A stretch of DNA of 64,000 nt from Liolophura sinensis (lineage: Eukaryota; Mollusca; Polyplacophora; Chitonida; Chitonidae). The position numbers were made by a program, and so were the translations under genes. This document shows positions 1-12,500 of this stretch, one piece after another; positions within the stretch are counted from its first letter, which is position 1; each line of letters opens with the position of its first letter. The stretch lies in the NCBI RefSeq assembly GCF_032854445.1, contig NC_088301.1:43767116-43831115 (forward strand), given 5' to 3'. The notes beneath the pieces are model-generated. The model had not been told where the DNA came from. It made no database searches and worked only from the letters and a program-made list of their open reading frames with translations.

Positions 1-197
1 TCGACATCTTTTTCATCCTGATCCTAGCATGTGCGGTAGGGAAAAAATTGATAAAATCACTGAGATATTATATAAATGTTGCAATTTTATTTCAAGCTTT
101 TCACCACATCACAACACCAGATACCTTGGCATAATATTAAATGCACATAAAGGCACATAAATATATGCATAAATACTGATTTTAATGATATTCTCAA

Positions 198-3041
198 TTA
201 ATGTGAATGTTCGTGATGACAAAAGACAACAGGAACTGGCGAATGGTGGAGAATGTAGTCTGCAACAGATTCAGATGGACTTTTTCGACGACCCCCAATG
301 CCACTTGATCCAACGACAATCATTGCTGCGTTTTCCTCTTTAGCTGCCTGGATGACCATTTCCGCCGGATTTCCGCTCAGGCTTCGGACTTTATCCACAA
401 TCTTTGAACAGAAAATACGTCAACTTTCGGAATTTGGAGAGTTTTTATTCTAAAAGAGCTTCACTGTAAAATTTACAGGGAGCGTTGGGCACGCTTATAT
501 ACCGCTGACACAGGATTCCCATGAAAACACTGATAACAATATGGGAAATTATTTAAAATCATTTAAAACTTGTTTACTATTATTTCTTACATATAATGTT
601 TGACATATGCCTGATTCCATATTATGAATAGCTTTTTGATGGCCACTGCATGTTTGGTCGCAGGCCACCATCAAAATCTCTTTTTACGAAAAAATTCACT
701 ACTAATGATCTTCAATCTATAAATTCCACTTAAAAAGAGTCCTTGCAAATTTCTAAATTTAAACAAAACAGTTAAGTTTGACTCCGGTTCCACTGTAACC
801 ATTCGCTGTGTAATGTATTATAAACAGATGCGTACATCCTTTGTTTCTTGAAACCTTAGATATACGGAGAACCATGCACTGTGGGCGTATTTGTTGTTCT
901 TTCCATACTGAGGGAAAACCACTACATACTGTGCCAGAGTTTACTCTACAGACCTATCTCCATACTGTGATGGAGTTTATTGTACAGACCTACCCAGCTC
1001 TCTCCATGCTGTGCTTGAGTTGAGTGTACAGACCTATCCAGCTCTCTCCATGCTGTGCTAGAGTTGAGTGTACAGACCTATCCAGCTCTCTCCATACTGT
1101 GCCAGAGTTTACTGTACAGACCTATCCAGCTCTCTCCATACTGTGCCAGAGTTTACTGTACAGACTTATCTCCATACTGTGCCAGAGTTTACTGTACAGA
1201 CCTATCCAGCTCTCTCCATACTGTGCCAGAGTTTACTGTACAGACCTATCCAGCTCTCTCCATACTGTGCCAGAGTATACTGTACAGACTTATCCAACTC
1301 TCTCCATACTGTGCCAGAGTTTACTGTACAGACTTATCCAACTCTCTCCATACTGTGCCAGAGTTTACTGTACAGACCTATCCAACTCTCTTCATACTTC
1401 ATGTGCCAGAGTTTACTGTACAGACTTATCCAACTCTCTCCATACTGTGCCAGAGTTTACTGTACAGACTTATCCAACTCTCTCCATACTGTGCCAGTGT
1501 TTACTGTATATGCCTATCCAACTCTCTTCATACTTCATGTGCCAGAGTTTACTGTATAGACCTTTCCAACTCTCTTCATACTTCATGTGCCAGAGTTTAC
1601 TGTACAGACTTATCCAATTCTCTCTATACTGTGCCAGAGTTTACTGTACAGATTTATCTAATTTTCCCCATACTGGTCCAGTGTTTACTGTATATGCTTA
1701 TCCAACTCTCTTCATACTTCATGTGCTAGAGTTTACTGTACAGACTTATCCAACTTTCTTCATACTGTGCCAGAGTTTTACTGTGCAGACTTATCCAACT
1801 TTCTCGATACTGTGCCAGTGTTTACTGTATATGCTTATCCAACTCTCTTCATACTTCATGTGCCAGAGTTTACTGTACAGACCTATCCAACTCTCTTACC
1901 CCGTGAGGCTTAGCCTTTTCCTTCGCCATATGCATGAGGGCTCTGAAATGCGTCCTATCGTCGTCTGTTATACCATCCGCGGTGTTACTCCCGCTAAAAA
2001 TTATTGCTGTGAAACAAAGAATCCTGTTTAATACTTGGACACATTTGAATGGTAAAAACACATTTATAACATTACTTGTACATACACCTTCTTTTGAATG
2101 AATTAATGTCTGCCGTCTAAAAAATATGGTTTCACACAAAAAATTAAACTTGGGTCAGTTTTCGAACCTAAAGGTATACAATTTTTACTGTCCGAACCAG
2201 GATTATACGATCGGTGCCTGATGCTTAGACAGCGAATATTGACCTGGAAACCCATGGTAATTAAGAGGTATGTAATTTTTATTCTTAATATATATGCTAA
2301 TGTAAGACTAACCTCTGTGCGACTGATGAGATAATACTTGAGATAATGTTTTTATTATACTCAGTTTTAAGGCGTTCAAAAACATTGGGTTGTCCAGGTT
2401 TTTATTTGAAATATAAAATCAACTGATTAAGCAGGTACAGACATAAAATCAACAGAAGAAATGCGAATATATCGTTACTTCTCGTTTTCACCACAAAGCT
2501 CCAGTTTGTCTTCAAGATATTATAGGCTTTAAAGGCCAAAAGGATCAAAACGAATTTAAAGGCGTTCAACAATGTTAGTGCACATCCATGGCATAAATGC
2601 TAATGCTAAAGCTTATTGAAAATTTGTCAAGTTATACATTTATATAAACATTTCTATCTTAGAAGTTTACATCATTCTAACTCTTACAGATACTACTCAC
2701 GTGACTGTAATATAGCGCCATCTTCTGGACAATGGATAAGGATAACTCTGTCATCCTCACGTCCAAGATGATTTAAATACCCTGAAAGTTCAATGTTGTG
2801 TAGATGAAAACATTTAGCAAATGGAATATAATACATCTGGGAATGTGTAGTTTTGGCTGCTTTCACAGGCGAACAAACCTTAACTTGTATTAATACAAGT
2901 TATTAAAATAGTGGGATTCAAAACCGAAATGTCATCAATCTATGACTCACACGTGTATGACTCCTCTGAGAGTTTGCTGTCGTCCATCGCCACAACAACC
3001 ACTCTCTGTTTGTTACCTGGACGTTTCTGTCGTACCTCCAT
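198..3041 (-). CDS. Universal stress protein, copy A (4 exons)
   Basis: A small cytosolic protein of the UspA fold (Rossmann-like, ATP-binding in many members). Read on the minus strand the exons are 3041-2951, 2781-2697, 1993-1900 and 401-198. Phases agree and give 157 residues, normal for an animal USP. Exon 1 carries the beta-1 strand RVVVVAMDDS, exon 2 DRVILIHCPE, and exon 4 the end of the fold with AAMIVVGSSG and a His-rich tail. The usual ATP loop is G-x2-G-x9-G-S/T. Here the last glycine position is glutamate (GSSG, nine residues, ES), so binding may be altered. The exon 2 donor used here (phase 2) differs from copy B (phase 1), because exon 3 would meet a stop in the B-like phase. Copy B lies next in the same orientation, so this is a tandem duplicate. 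Fold assignment is strong; the exon 2/3 junction is inferred. Confidence 0.82.
907..1897. repeat. 44-bp minisatellite in intron 3 of USP copy A
   Basis: About 20 tandem units of roughly 44 bp, with the core actgtgccagagtttactgt followed by acagacctatccagctctct. Some units are shortened (about 30 bp) and others lengthened by a cttcat insert. The left end is more diverged, and the right end runs to within a few bases of the USP-A exon 3 splice donor (1900/1899). It produces several long open frames on the plus strand with the peptide word CARVYCTDLS or similar; these are repeat artefacts, not genes. Confidence 0.93.
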
Positions 3042-4698
3042 AATTTACAATCCGCGAAAGTAACATTCCATCCACAGGCTTATGTACACGCATGGGACGT
3101 GTGGCATGCTACACCCGGCGTTGCGCGGTGAACTAGAGATGAATACACATTGAAATACAGGCCTGCCCATGAAGACATGAAAAAGCCTTTCGCTCACAAC
3201 TTTTCTTTCGTGTATTTAAATTTATGTTTTTACAACATTTGACTCATTCGTGTTAAGAGGGTGATAAAGGTATGTGCTATATTTGACTGCGCGACAAAGA
3301 TTTGAGTGTCACTGTATTTGCATTTTTTTTTAACTGGCGGTATATATACATTTGATGACGGTAGTGTCGTTAAGCTCTGCAAACTTCATACATACGAAAT
3401 TGTATATCCTGAATGGTTGCATACATGTATAAACCTTCTATATTACGCGCACTTCTAAGATCAGATACCCACTAAAGTACGCCAATTTACTCTATATGTG
3501 ACAACTCATTGAAAGCCCTGTAAGCTAAAATAAAGAACCTATAAACGTCATATAAACACCAATCTCTCCGCTTTTCCCCGTGTGTTTGAAATGTTTACTG
3601 CCGCTGTTAAACCTGCTTAAACCACCAGCTCGCTTAATTACGTCACCACAATATAAGAGCCTGCATCTGTAAAGCGGGTTCAAGGGGCAAGATTGATTTT
3701 TTTGTTGGTAAAAAGTTTTTGTTACAGTTTGCATTGTGAAACTTAACAAACGCGTGTTTTAAATCTATAAAAATCACCATCAGATTTTCATTTAAGAACC
3801 GGTCAGGTCAATAACCCAGTATTCACATAAAACTTACCTGGAAAATTATTATTAATTACTATTAATTCAGTCTTGAGATGGCTATATCTGAGTCGACTTA
3901 GAAGTAACTTGCAAGTCTACAAATGTCGACTTGAATACATTTGATCATAAATATGTTCCTAGACAAGTACATATTACTGACAGTGCAAGTGACTGAATGT
4001 ATATCATGGACATATGATCATACTTGCGGGGTTCTTCTATAACTACCTATACCTTCTGTAACTAGAAATATAACTATGTTGTTTTATATAGGGATTTACC
4101 GTGGGTTATTCTTCAGCATACTCCTTACAGCGCATTTACTTACCTTACCCCTCACTTTACATCACTGTCACCAATTCACAAGCTTGATCACTGGAGCCTG
4201 CACGGTGTACGTAGGCTTGTTTAGGCTCAGCCTCGTCACTTATCCTCGCGCGGAAGTACTTGATCAGCATTCTTTAATAATCGTTTCATGTGTTGGTCAG
4301 AACATGAAGGTATATATACCTCGATGGTTAAAACGATATTGTGTATACTTCAGATAAAGTGAATGCGTGTGTTCCAAAGGTTGAGCTTTTGTGTTTTCTG
4401 ACAGCAGTTCGTGTGTCATCACCATGACCCCAGTGACCTCAAAGTTGTAGATTTCTGTTCAAAATTTGCTACTGGTGGCAGTGATGTAAAGCAAACGTAG
4501 AGATCGGCCCATGTGCTGTTAGACTGCATAGCTCTGCCTTCACCCATGTATCTTTTCCATGCCATACCCTTTAACTGATTTCTCTTAGTCTCAGCACAAA
4601 CGAAACCAGACTGACATTTACAGTCATCTGCTATACATATACACGGCAAAGCTACTAACCGCTGTGTGACACTAACCACAGGTAGTCAGCACTCCTTC
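3042..4698. other. Intergenic stretch, nothing recognised
   Basis: This is the upstream side of USP copy A. Only short open frames are present (for example at 3525-3749 minus and 4076-4357 plus), without recognisable domains or paired splice signals. It should include the USP-A promoter, but no motif stands out. Confidence 0.5.
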
Positions 4699-4915
4699 AT
4701 TTATTTATTTATTTGATCGGTGTTTTACGTTTCACGTTTACGACGGCCAGCAATATGGTAAGACGAAAAGTGGGCAGAGCCTGGGGGAAACCATCGACCA
4801 TCTGCAGGTTGCGAGGAGAGCTTCTCAAGTACGTCCAGAGAGAAAGCTGGATTTGAACTCACAGCGACTCTAGTACTGAGAGGCTCCTGGGTCGTTGGGC
4901 AGCGCTGGAAACACG
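4699..4915 (-). mobile_element. tRNA-derived SINE, family 1 (nearly full)
   Basis: It reads from the tail (tttatttatttatttgat, tgttttacg) on the left to the tRNA-like head on the right. It contains the family's central block, seen here as gggcagagcctgggggaaacc, and then a B-box-like stretch around gatttgaactcacagcgac. The same consensus recurs at least ten times in the window, which is the main support. Confidence 0.85.
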
Positions 4916-5146
4916 AAGGAAAACGCTCATCATATTAACGAAAGTAAATATGCATTTGGTGTCACCAAAAAACACTCCCACCCAAAGACGCGAGGCCTCA
5001 GGTATCGTATGTATGTTCACTCGATAATATTGGTTCATGGGTAAGAGACAGTTCAAGTTTGCGGCAATATTCGATCAATTCTTGTTTATTTGTTTTCACA
5101 ACGCCAACAAAGCGTATCAGTTGTATTAATTCTGTACACAATGTAC

Positions 5147-5640
5147 TTAGTTCAGTTGAAAGCTAACTGGAGAGGGAACAGGCGCCGCAGATATTTGATG
5201 GTAAGGGTAAACAGTCGTATGTGAAGATATTTTTGCGTTGTTACGCCTCCGGCATATCTCGTACATTATGTATAAAACCATTATGTATATCAGAGCTCTT
5301 ATCAGAACGACACGTAAACAAGGCATGACACAGGAACGATCTATATGGATGGGATCAGTATAGATCGACATGAGGAACGCCGGAATTGTCAGAAACAAAT
5401 CGATAGCAAGCAACTTGATCCAAATCCTTTCCAGAAATAGATGCCTGATCTGAAAGTAACCTCTTCGGCTTGATAAACTAATTACAAGGGAAATGTATAC
5501 CCTCCTTTCCCGAAACACACTTAATTTCGCCATCGTGCATAAAAGGGTTTCTCCGAATCTTGTGGCCATAAATAGGTGTTCCGGTTTATCTTTTGATGCG
5601 CATGTGTAGATCATGCAGCAGTCTTTGAACTCTTTGATAG
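5147..5640 (-). CDS. Terminal exon of an unrecognised membrane protein
   Basis: An open frame of at least 155 residues ends at 5147. It remains open upstream of its first methionine to a possible acceptor near 5641 (a pyrimidine-containing run ending in CAG), so it is probably a last exon rather than a whole gene. Two hydrophobic segments are visible, LLAIDLFLTIPAFLMSIY and VVLIRALIYIMVLYIMYEI, followed by the basic CRRRNN. The tail is polar and Pro/Ser-rich. That is the layout of a multipass membrane protein with a cytosolic C-terminus. I do not recognise the family. No matching upstream exon was found with confidence, so the gene model is partial. It could also be a chance frame, but the ordered hydrophobic pattern argues against that. 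Confidence 0.4.
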
Positions 5641-5964
5641 CTGGTAGAACATGATCTTGGTGGATTAGGTTATCTCATACAAACTGAATACCTCTAAGAC
5701 TGTGTAAGACAACTATTCAAAGATGTATTCTAAAATAATACAAAACAAGAGCGAGAATTTTTTTCTGAAAATTATGTGTATTCACTGTTTGACGTACAAA
5801 TGTGCTCGATACTGTCTTTCAAAATTCAACGAGTTACACAAAGATACATCAAAACATTTCCCTTCCGAATAATACACCAGTTATACAACTTCCCTAATTA
5901 CCATGTGTGCCTCTAACACTCGTTTTGGTGGACTGTCGAACAGGTAAAAACTTTTATTCACCAG

Positions 5965-6154
5965 AGAAGATCAAAAAGTGTGCTGCATGAAAACTATGAA
6001 CCATACTGCCATAATGCTGAGCGGAGGCCTGTACCCCCACTGGATTCACCAAACAGTAAATTGCGTTCCATACCAGTTCAAACTGTCCAAGGAGGCAGTT
6101 TATCTTCGGGCTTCTCGAGTATTTATGAACAGAATCTCTATAATTCGCCAGGGG
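5965..6154 (+). CDS. Candidate internal exon, function unknown
   Basis: A segment bounded by a plausible acceptor (caccag/aga) and a donor (g/gtaaaa) stays open and encodes a polar stretch rich in Pro, Ser, Asn and Tyr, including ENYEPYCHNAERRPVPPLDS. It resembles a cytoplasmic tail with tyrosine motifs (NYEPY, SIYEQNLY). An overlapping frame on the same strand is also open, so frame choice is uncertain. No partner exon was identified. This is a low-confidence suggestion only. Confidence 0.2.
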
Positions 6155-6593
6155 GTAAAACCACAGGACAAATGCTACTGTTCTTTAGTTGCATCTTTGC
6201 TCCTTATCATGAAATTTCAATACAAACAACATGAGGATAAATTTTTGAATGAGAAAAACTCAATAATGATATCTTTGGACCATACTGAGTAGTTTTAACC
6301 TTGTTAATGTTCCATATTTTTTTTTATTTCTCACGAACCATTTATAGTGTACCTGATACATGTATGTAAAATCTAATGCTCTTGGTATCAAAGCGCTATT
6401 CTAATAATACATTGAAACAGTTTATTCGTCTCCATTGTTTCTACTGTACCTTTGGCTTAATATGATACTTCCGACAAGTCAACACAACTTTATTTCATCG
6501 TGACCACAACTGGTGGTATTGCAACAAACGAAGAATCTAACAGAACCTTTTAGAAACATTCTACTTCACGGAAAATACCTTCCAGGTTGAGCG

Positions 6594-9500
6594 TTAGTGG
6601 TGGTGGGGATCTTTATGACGACACACAACCACAGGAATGTGTGAATGGTGAAGAATGTAATCGCTCACGCTGCCCACCAATGTCCGTCTCACGGCTCCCA
6701 TACCACGCGACCCTACAACAATAAACGCTGCATTCTCTTCTTTAGCAGCATCCACAATAGCTTCACCTGGTTTGCCGCCTACACTCTTCACTTTCCCACC
6801 AATCTGAAACATAAAAGAAAACGTCATAGGTACGGAAAGTACTCAAGAGTTTTAGACACAACTAGATGTTACATCTCACACATTTACTTCGTTATGAAAT
6901 ATGAATACACATCACTAGCATCAGATCTCCTTTGGAGTTTGTTCAAACTTGAGACAGGCGCAGCTCTCAAAACTTCCCCTTACTCCTAACCCAACTTGAC
7001 CAACAGTATCCTGAGCTCAACCGGCGCCCGTTTATTTTTCCAGCTGTTTTCCTATCTTTTTTTTCTTCCATTGCTTGTTATCTACATGAAATCTTTTCCA
7101 GTAAACCCTAGTCAAATGGGGAACCTTTCTTGCCTAAAGTAATTGAGGGCAAAGGTAATGTTGTCTAACGTTCTTTCTTGTCTTTGACGATTTCTTGACA
7201 AATGGTAACCTAATGGTGTTATAGGAAAACAATGGTATTTACCCAGGTCATTAATGTGCAGGAAAAGAATAATCCTTTCTCACTGACAAAATTTTTAGCA
7301 TAAATATAAACAAGGGTTTTACTCACGCCATGGTGCTTCAGTTTCTCTCCGAACTTGTGGAGAAGATTTTTAACACGAGCCTCCTCCTCATGCATTAGAC
7401 TGGTCATGACAGTAATGTCCGTCAACACAACCGCTACAACAAACATACAGAAGTCAATTACACCTAATATATTACATTCTGACCAGTTAAAACTACTTTG
7501 TTAAACCGGAGATTGCTAGAAACAATCACCATCACACATGTTAAGAACAGCACGAGGACATATAAATAGCAATGAATTACAAACTGCTTTAATATGATCT
7601 CAGATGCACTGTGAACTTTACAGGACACCCTTGCATAACTGACAGGCACTACAACGAAAGAGCATTGTCCAAGTATTCATATTTATTTATTTCACTGGTG
7701 TTAAATAAAGCTATGCAGATACTGATATAACATAGGGTCAGGTTTATGAGTGGCAGAAAGCAGAGTGACAGAAGTAAACGATGGACTCTTGTCAGGTGTC
7801 TGACAATCCTTATGACCTTAGGTTGCAACAAGAGCTGTATTACAGCCTGTGGTCTCACTGGCCATGGTAATACAGACAGGATTTGCCCTCTCCTTAACCA
7901 ATCACTTTCATCTTCTCCTGGTGTGCATAAAGTAATTAGCAGGCACGAGATCTTTGGATTTCCTAAATTATCAGGGAACAGACGGTCCTCCAGTCCAGTG
8001 AGCAATGCCTATTTTTGTTTAACAGCAAACAGGTTGAACTATATATTTTCTTTGCTAATAGCAAGCATCTGTATGTACCTTTTCCAGGTCAAGAGATAAA
8101 GGTAGGGCTACCACTTATCCAACTGACCTTTGATTATACCTTACTATCTGGAGTCAGCAGAACTTTTATTGTGTAACTATGTGTCTTATCTTAAACACTT
8201 TGAATCAACCACAGGTACAGACAGTTTGCAACGTAGTTGAACCCAACCTGCCCACTTAAAGTTTTAACATACCAACTCACTAAACATGTAGTTCTTAAAG
8301 TGAAAATTACAATGCTGTAAGTGTTTCAAAAAGATTGAAAAGTTACAAATTAATTTTGTGAAAACTTAAGTGCACATTTCCTTACAATGAGAGACAAATA
8401 CCTACGTGATTGGATAACAGCATGATACTCTGGGCAGTGAACAAGTATCACTCGGTCATTGGCTCGATACATGTTCTTCATGTACCCTGAAAAGAGAGAT
8501 ACATAACTGAATAAATTATGTAACATAACGGAATAAATTATGTAACATAACTGAACAAATTATGTAACATAACAGAATAAATTGTGTAACATATCTACCA
8601 TTAATCCTAAATTTGGCAACATCAAGTAACAAAATACAAGTTATTAACTGACTCCATTATCTTAACCATATCACACAGAAATGCAAAATATCTATCTGTA
8701 ACAGATTAGTCACCAAACAATGCATTTTGTTTAATAAAGAGTAAAAATATGACAACATATCAGGTGAGCTTTGAGTTTGAATTCTTTTGTTGTTGAAAGT
8801 ACAAGCAGACCTACTGAATTATCTACCTGGTGAAATATGTTAGGCAACCTTTCCTGACAGGAATTTACCGATCACCTGTCTCATCCTGTTCCAGAGGAAC
8901 AAATGACACCTCTTTCAGAAACTTCTCAAGTTCACAAAAGTTCAGCTCCTCAATTTTCTCCCTCTTTCATCTACACTAAATTACCTTGCCTAAAACTTTT
9001 TCCAGATGCCCTTGTTACAGTAAATGTGACCAAAAACATTTCTGAAAGGTCACATGATAGAGTAGGACTTCTATTTATCTAGTAGGTCAAAGTGTTCGAA
9101 CTTGAAAGTCACCTATATTCTGATGTCCAAGTTACGTCTTTATTCACACAAAATGTTACCGAGACATTAGATGCAAGTGACGTAAATTTGCTATTCACTG
9201 GGCACAACAGCAGAAGAAAAACATTTAAAGGTTGTTAATTAAATCTATAGAATAGTTATCAATAGAACTTATTTTCGATAAGACAATTACTCATGTTCAA
9301 CGATTCTTAATGTGGCTGCTGTAAAGAATAACCTGAAATAGTGATTTTAGTTTTAAATGTTACATAGTTCTTGTTCTTGTGCAGTGGTTAAAAATATATG
9401 ATCTTCCTTAACATACCTGGACAGATTTACATCAATATTAATTATCTACCTGGGTGTAACATTCCATGTTAATCTACTCTGATAACTGACATACATTATC

Positions 9501-12500
9501 ATTTCACCACGACTCAAACATCAGCTCATGTCACTGTCCCTCAGTGAACAGCAAGTCTGTGATGAACAAAGCTTCTTAAATCATGCACAATCATGATATT
9601 AATAAATTAGCCCTAGATGTGAATATTAACATGCATGTGTTACTTATGTCTTAGCCATCAAGATTCCTAAGGGGTGGGCTTCCAATTGACCACCTGAATT
9701 AATATCATCTGTCCCTAATGCTGTATTCTCACACCTTAGGTATGAGAAGAGTAACACCTTTTAACCAAAGATTCAATGCTGCCTCCCCACTCGCGTATTC
9801 AAGTTATAAATAAAAGTAATGTGAGTTACACTGAAGGACATACCATCAGTACTATCTAGTGTAATAACAGACATCTGTTGGGACTCCTTCCATGCTGAGA
9901 TGGTTACAGCACTGTCACTACTACTGTGACGGCAGACAGGCCCTTCGCCATCTAGGTCACAATTTCAAATTCATCTCTGTGTGATTTGACAGCAGCTTAA
10001 GCCAGGTGGCACTGGTTTTACTCTGGCTCTCCTAGGTTTTTACACTGTTATATAAGCGTAAAGTTCTTGATTATGGCATGAAACACCAATAAATATATAT
10101 ATATTTAAATGGATATCTGTACATAAATAACTCATAAGGACTGTTCACATTTAAATTTCCATCTGGATAGTTTTCTAACACTGTTTACACTTTAGCACTG
10201 TGCACCATGTCTTACACAGAAAAAAGTCAACACCAAAAGTGTCAATTATATTTCAGACATGTTGCACAGAAAACAAGTTATATAACAACTCTACTCCAAC
10301 AAACAAGCCAAAAAGACCATACAAACACGTGTATAAAAAGACATCAACCACACAAGAAAATTAGTGCGCAAAAATTGCATCTAGCACATATCTACCATAC
10401 CTTAAGCACCTGCGAGACACCAGTATGAACATTTTCATACCCAAACCTAGCATACACTCTCTTTTCCTTAACCTTACATGTAGCATTAAGCATTAAGTTG
10501 TACAGAGCAAGACATAGTTGTATAAAATATATCAGGGACCATAGCTTCAACATGTCTCCATGAAGGGCAAGGTGATGCAGCGTTTACTCTGGCTCTCTAA
10601 CGTCAAAGGTATTTTCTGTATAATGGTGCAAGCAGTAGCCTATGACAGATTTCATGCTTTTATTTTGTGGCTTCTAAAATGACAAGAATGCTGACCTAGT
10701 TATCACGGATGTCCGAGAAAGCACCTTGGACTGAGCACAACATTTCCATAATTTTATGAAATTTTATGAAAACAGAAAACAGAAAAAAAACATTGTATCA
10801 TATAGCTAATTAATTTTAAGCGTAATTTTAATTAGTTTTAAGTGTTGTCCTGTGAGATGGCGTCCTCTCATTTCCATAAACCTTTGGAGTTTCTAATGAA
10901 TTTTGTACTGACTCTGATATCTGTTATTTATAAACTGCTGACTAAACGCTAAATGAATGACAAGAAATGTATTTGGGGAGACGAATGCAGTTTGGACAGA
11001 GACGGTATGCTACTGTCTATGTAAGAAAGAATGAAAATGTATATGAACATTATGAGACACTCTCACTTTAAAATCTGGCTAAAATTATGGTGCAACACTT
11101 TTCCATGGACTTAATGTTTCAAACAGAGAACATATCCCAGTACTGTTTGTTTCCAAATCATTTATTGTTTTGTACACATAAATCTTAATGAACCCAACAA
11201 AGTGAAAAACACTTCACCAGTCTTGTTTTTTGTTCTTTTCCCTAATTAGAAATCAGATCTTTCAGAGGGAGAACTGCCTTATAACTGGATAATTTTCATT
11301 AAATCCTGATTTGAAATTGAACACATCTAGTGTACAGGTACTGTACCTGTGTATACAAATGACATTACAGCTAACATCTGCACATTTCGGATGTCCTATT
11401 GAATATGTACAGGTACACAGAAAAGCTATGACCAAGATCGACTAGCACCTGTGCTCATGCTAGCTATACACATCTCATACCTGTTTTTAAATCTAGGTCT
11501 ATCTGCAGGTCACATCATGGTGCACTTCTAGCAGGATGTTTAAATTTAGAACACTTCATTAACAGACCTCATAACAATGAAATGTAAATGATTTGAAGCC
11601 TATAACTACTTTATTAAACACAGGTATGTCAAAGCATACATCACTTCATAAGCAAAATATATACTGATCAGGTTTTTCTTATCTACTGGGTAGTATTAAC
11701 AGGATTCCTTATAGCTCATGTTATGCACACATATACAACTGCATTCACTTGTTTAAACATGGAGGCCTATCACCAAAGCCTTGCACCCAGTGTCCATCCA
11801 TGCATATAATGTCATGACATGGAGTATTCTGTTCTATACACAGGAGTTCTTTCATACCTGCCTTGCTGATTTTAATATGTTTAAGGGACTTGACTACAAT
11901 AATATACTGTTAATAATAACATTGGTTAAGATATCTGGCAACATGATTATTAATTTATAGACACTAAAGTTTGAAATACTACAAATCATGTCATAAATTT
12001 CTTTGATAGTGACCGATTCACTCTTTAAACAAACTACCTGTACATGTAACAGCATTTTCACTGTTGGGTGCAGACGTATGCATGTACCTGCTAACATCTA
12101 CTGCAAACAAAAGATTCATGCTGGTACATGTCTAGATCTACATGTATATTCAAGTATATGTTTATCTTACTGTAGTTTACTTTGGTTATTTATTCATTTA
12201 TTCATTTTATTGTTGTTCTAACACGATAACCAAGGTTGTTTCACTAGTTTCCTAGTGTTTGAAAGAACAGTGTTTATGACCAATTTATTTGCATATGACC
12301 AAATTTACATCTGGTACTCATTAAAATAGCTCCCATGGTGTACCGTGTGGTTTTGATAAACTTTGTTATTGTTTTTTTTTCCATCAGGTTTTTTTCGGTT
12401 TTATATCAAGTATACAACAGATTATGTTACAAAATGTTACACAGGCCCTTCTTACATGTAGCACTATGATTAATACCTGGGCTAAGGTATTAAGGTATTT

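Noticed and set aside
841-2031. Several long overlapping plus-strand open frames (up to 335 residues)
   Set aside because: They are translations of the 44-bp minisatellite in intron 3 of USP copy A; three frames give shifted versions of the same repeat.
7649-8099. Opposed open frames of about 118 residues in USP-B intron 2
   Set aside because: No domain, no start or splice support, and they mirror each other on opposite strands.
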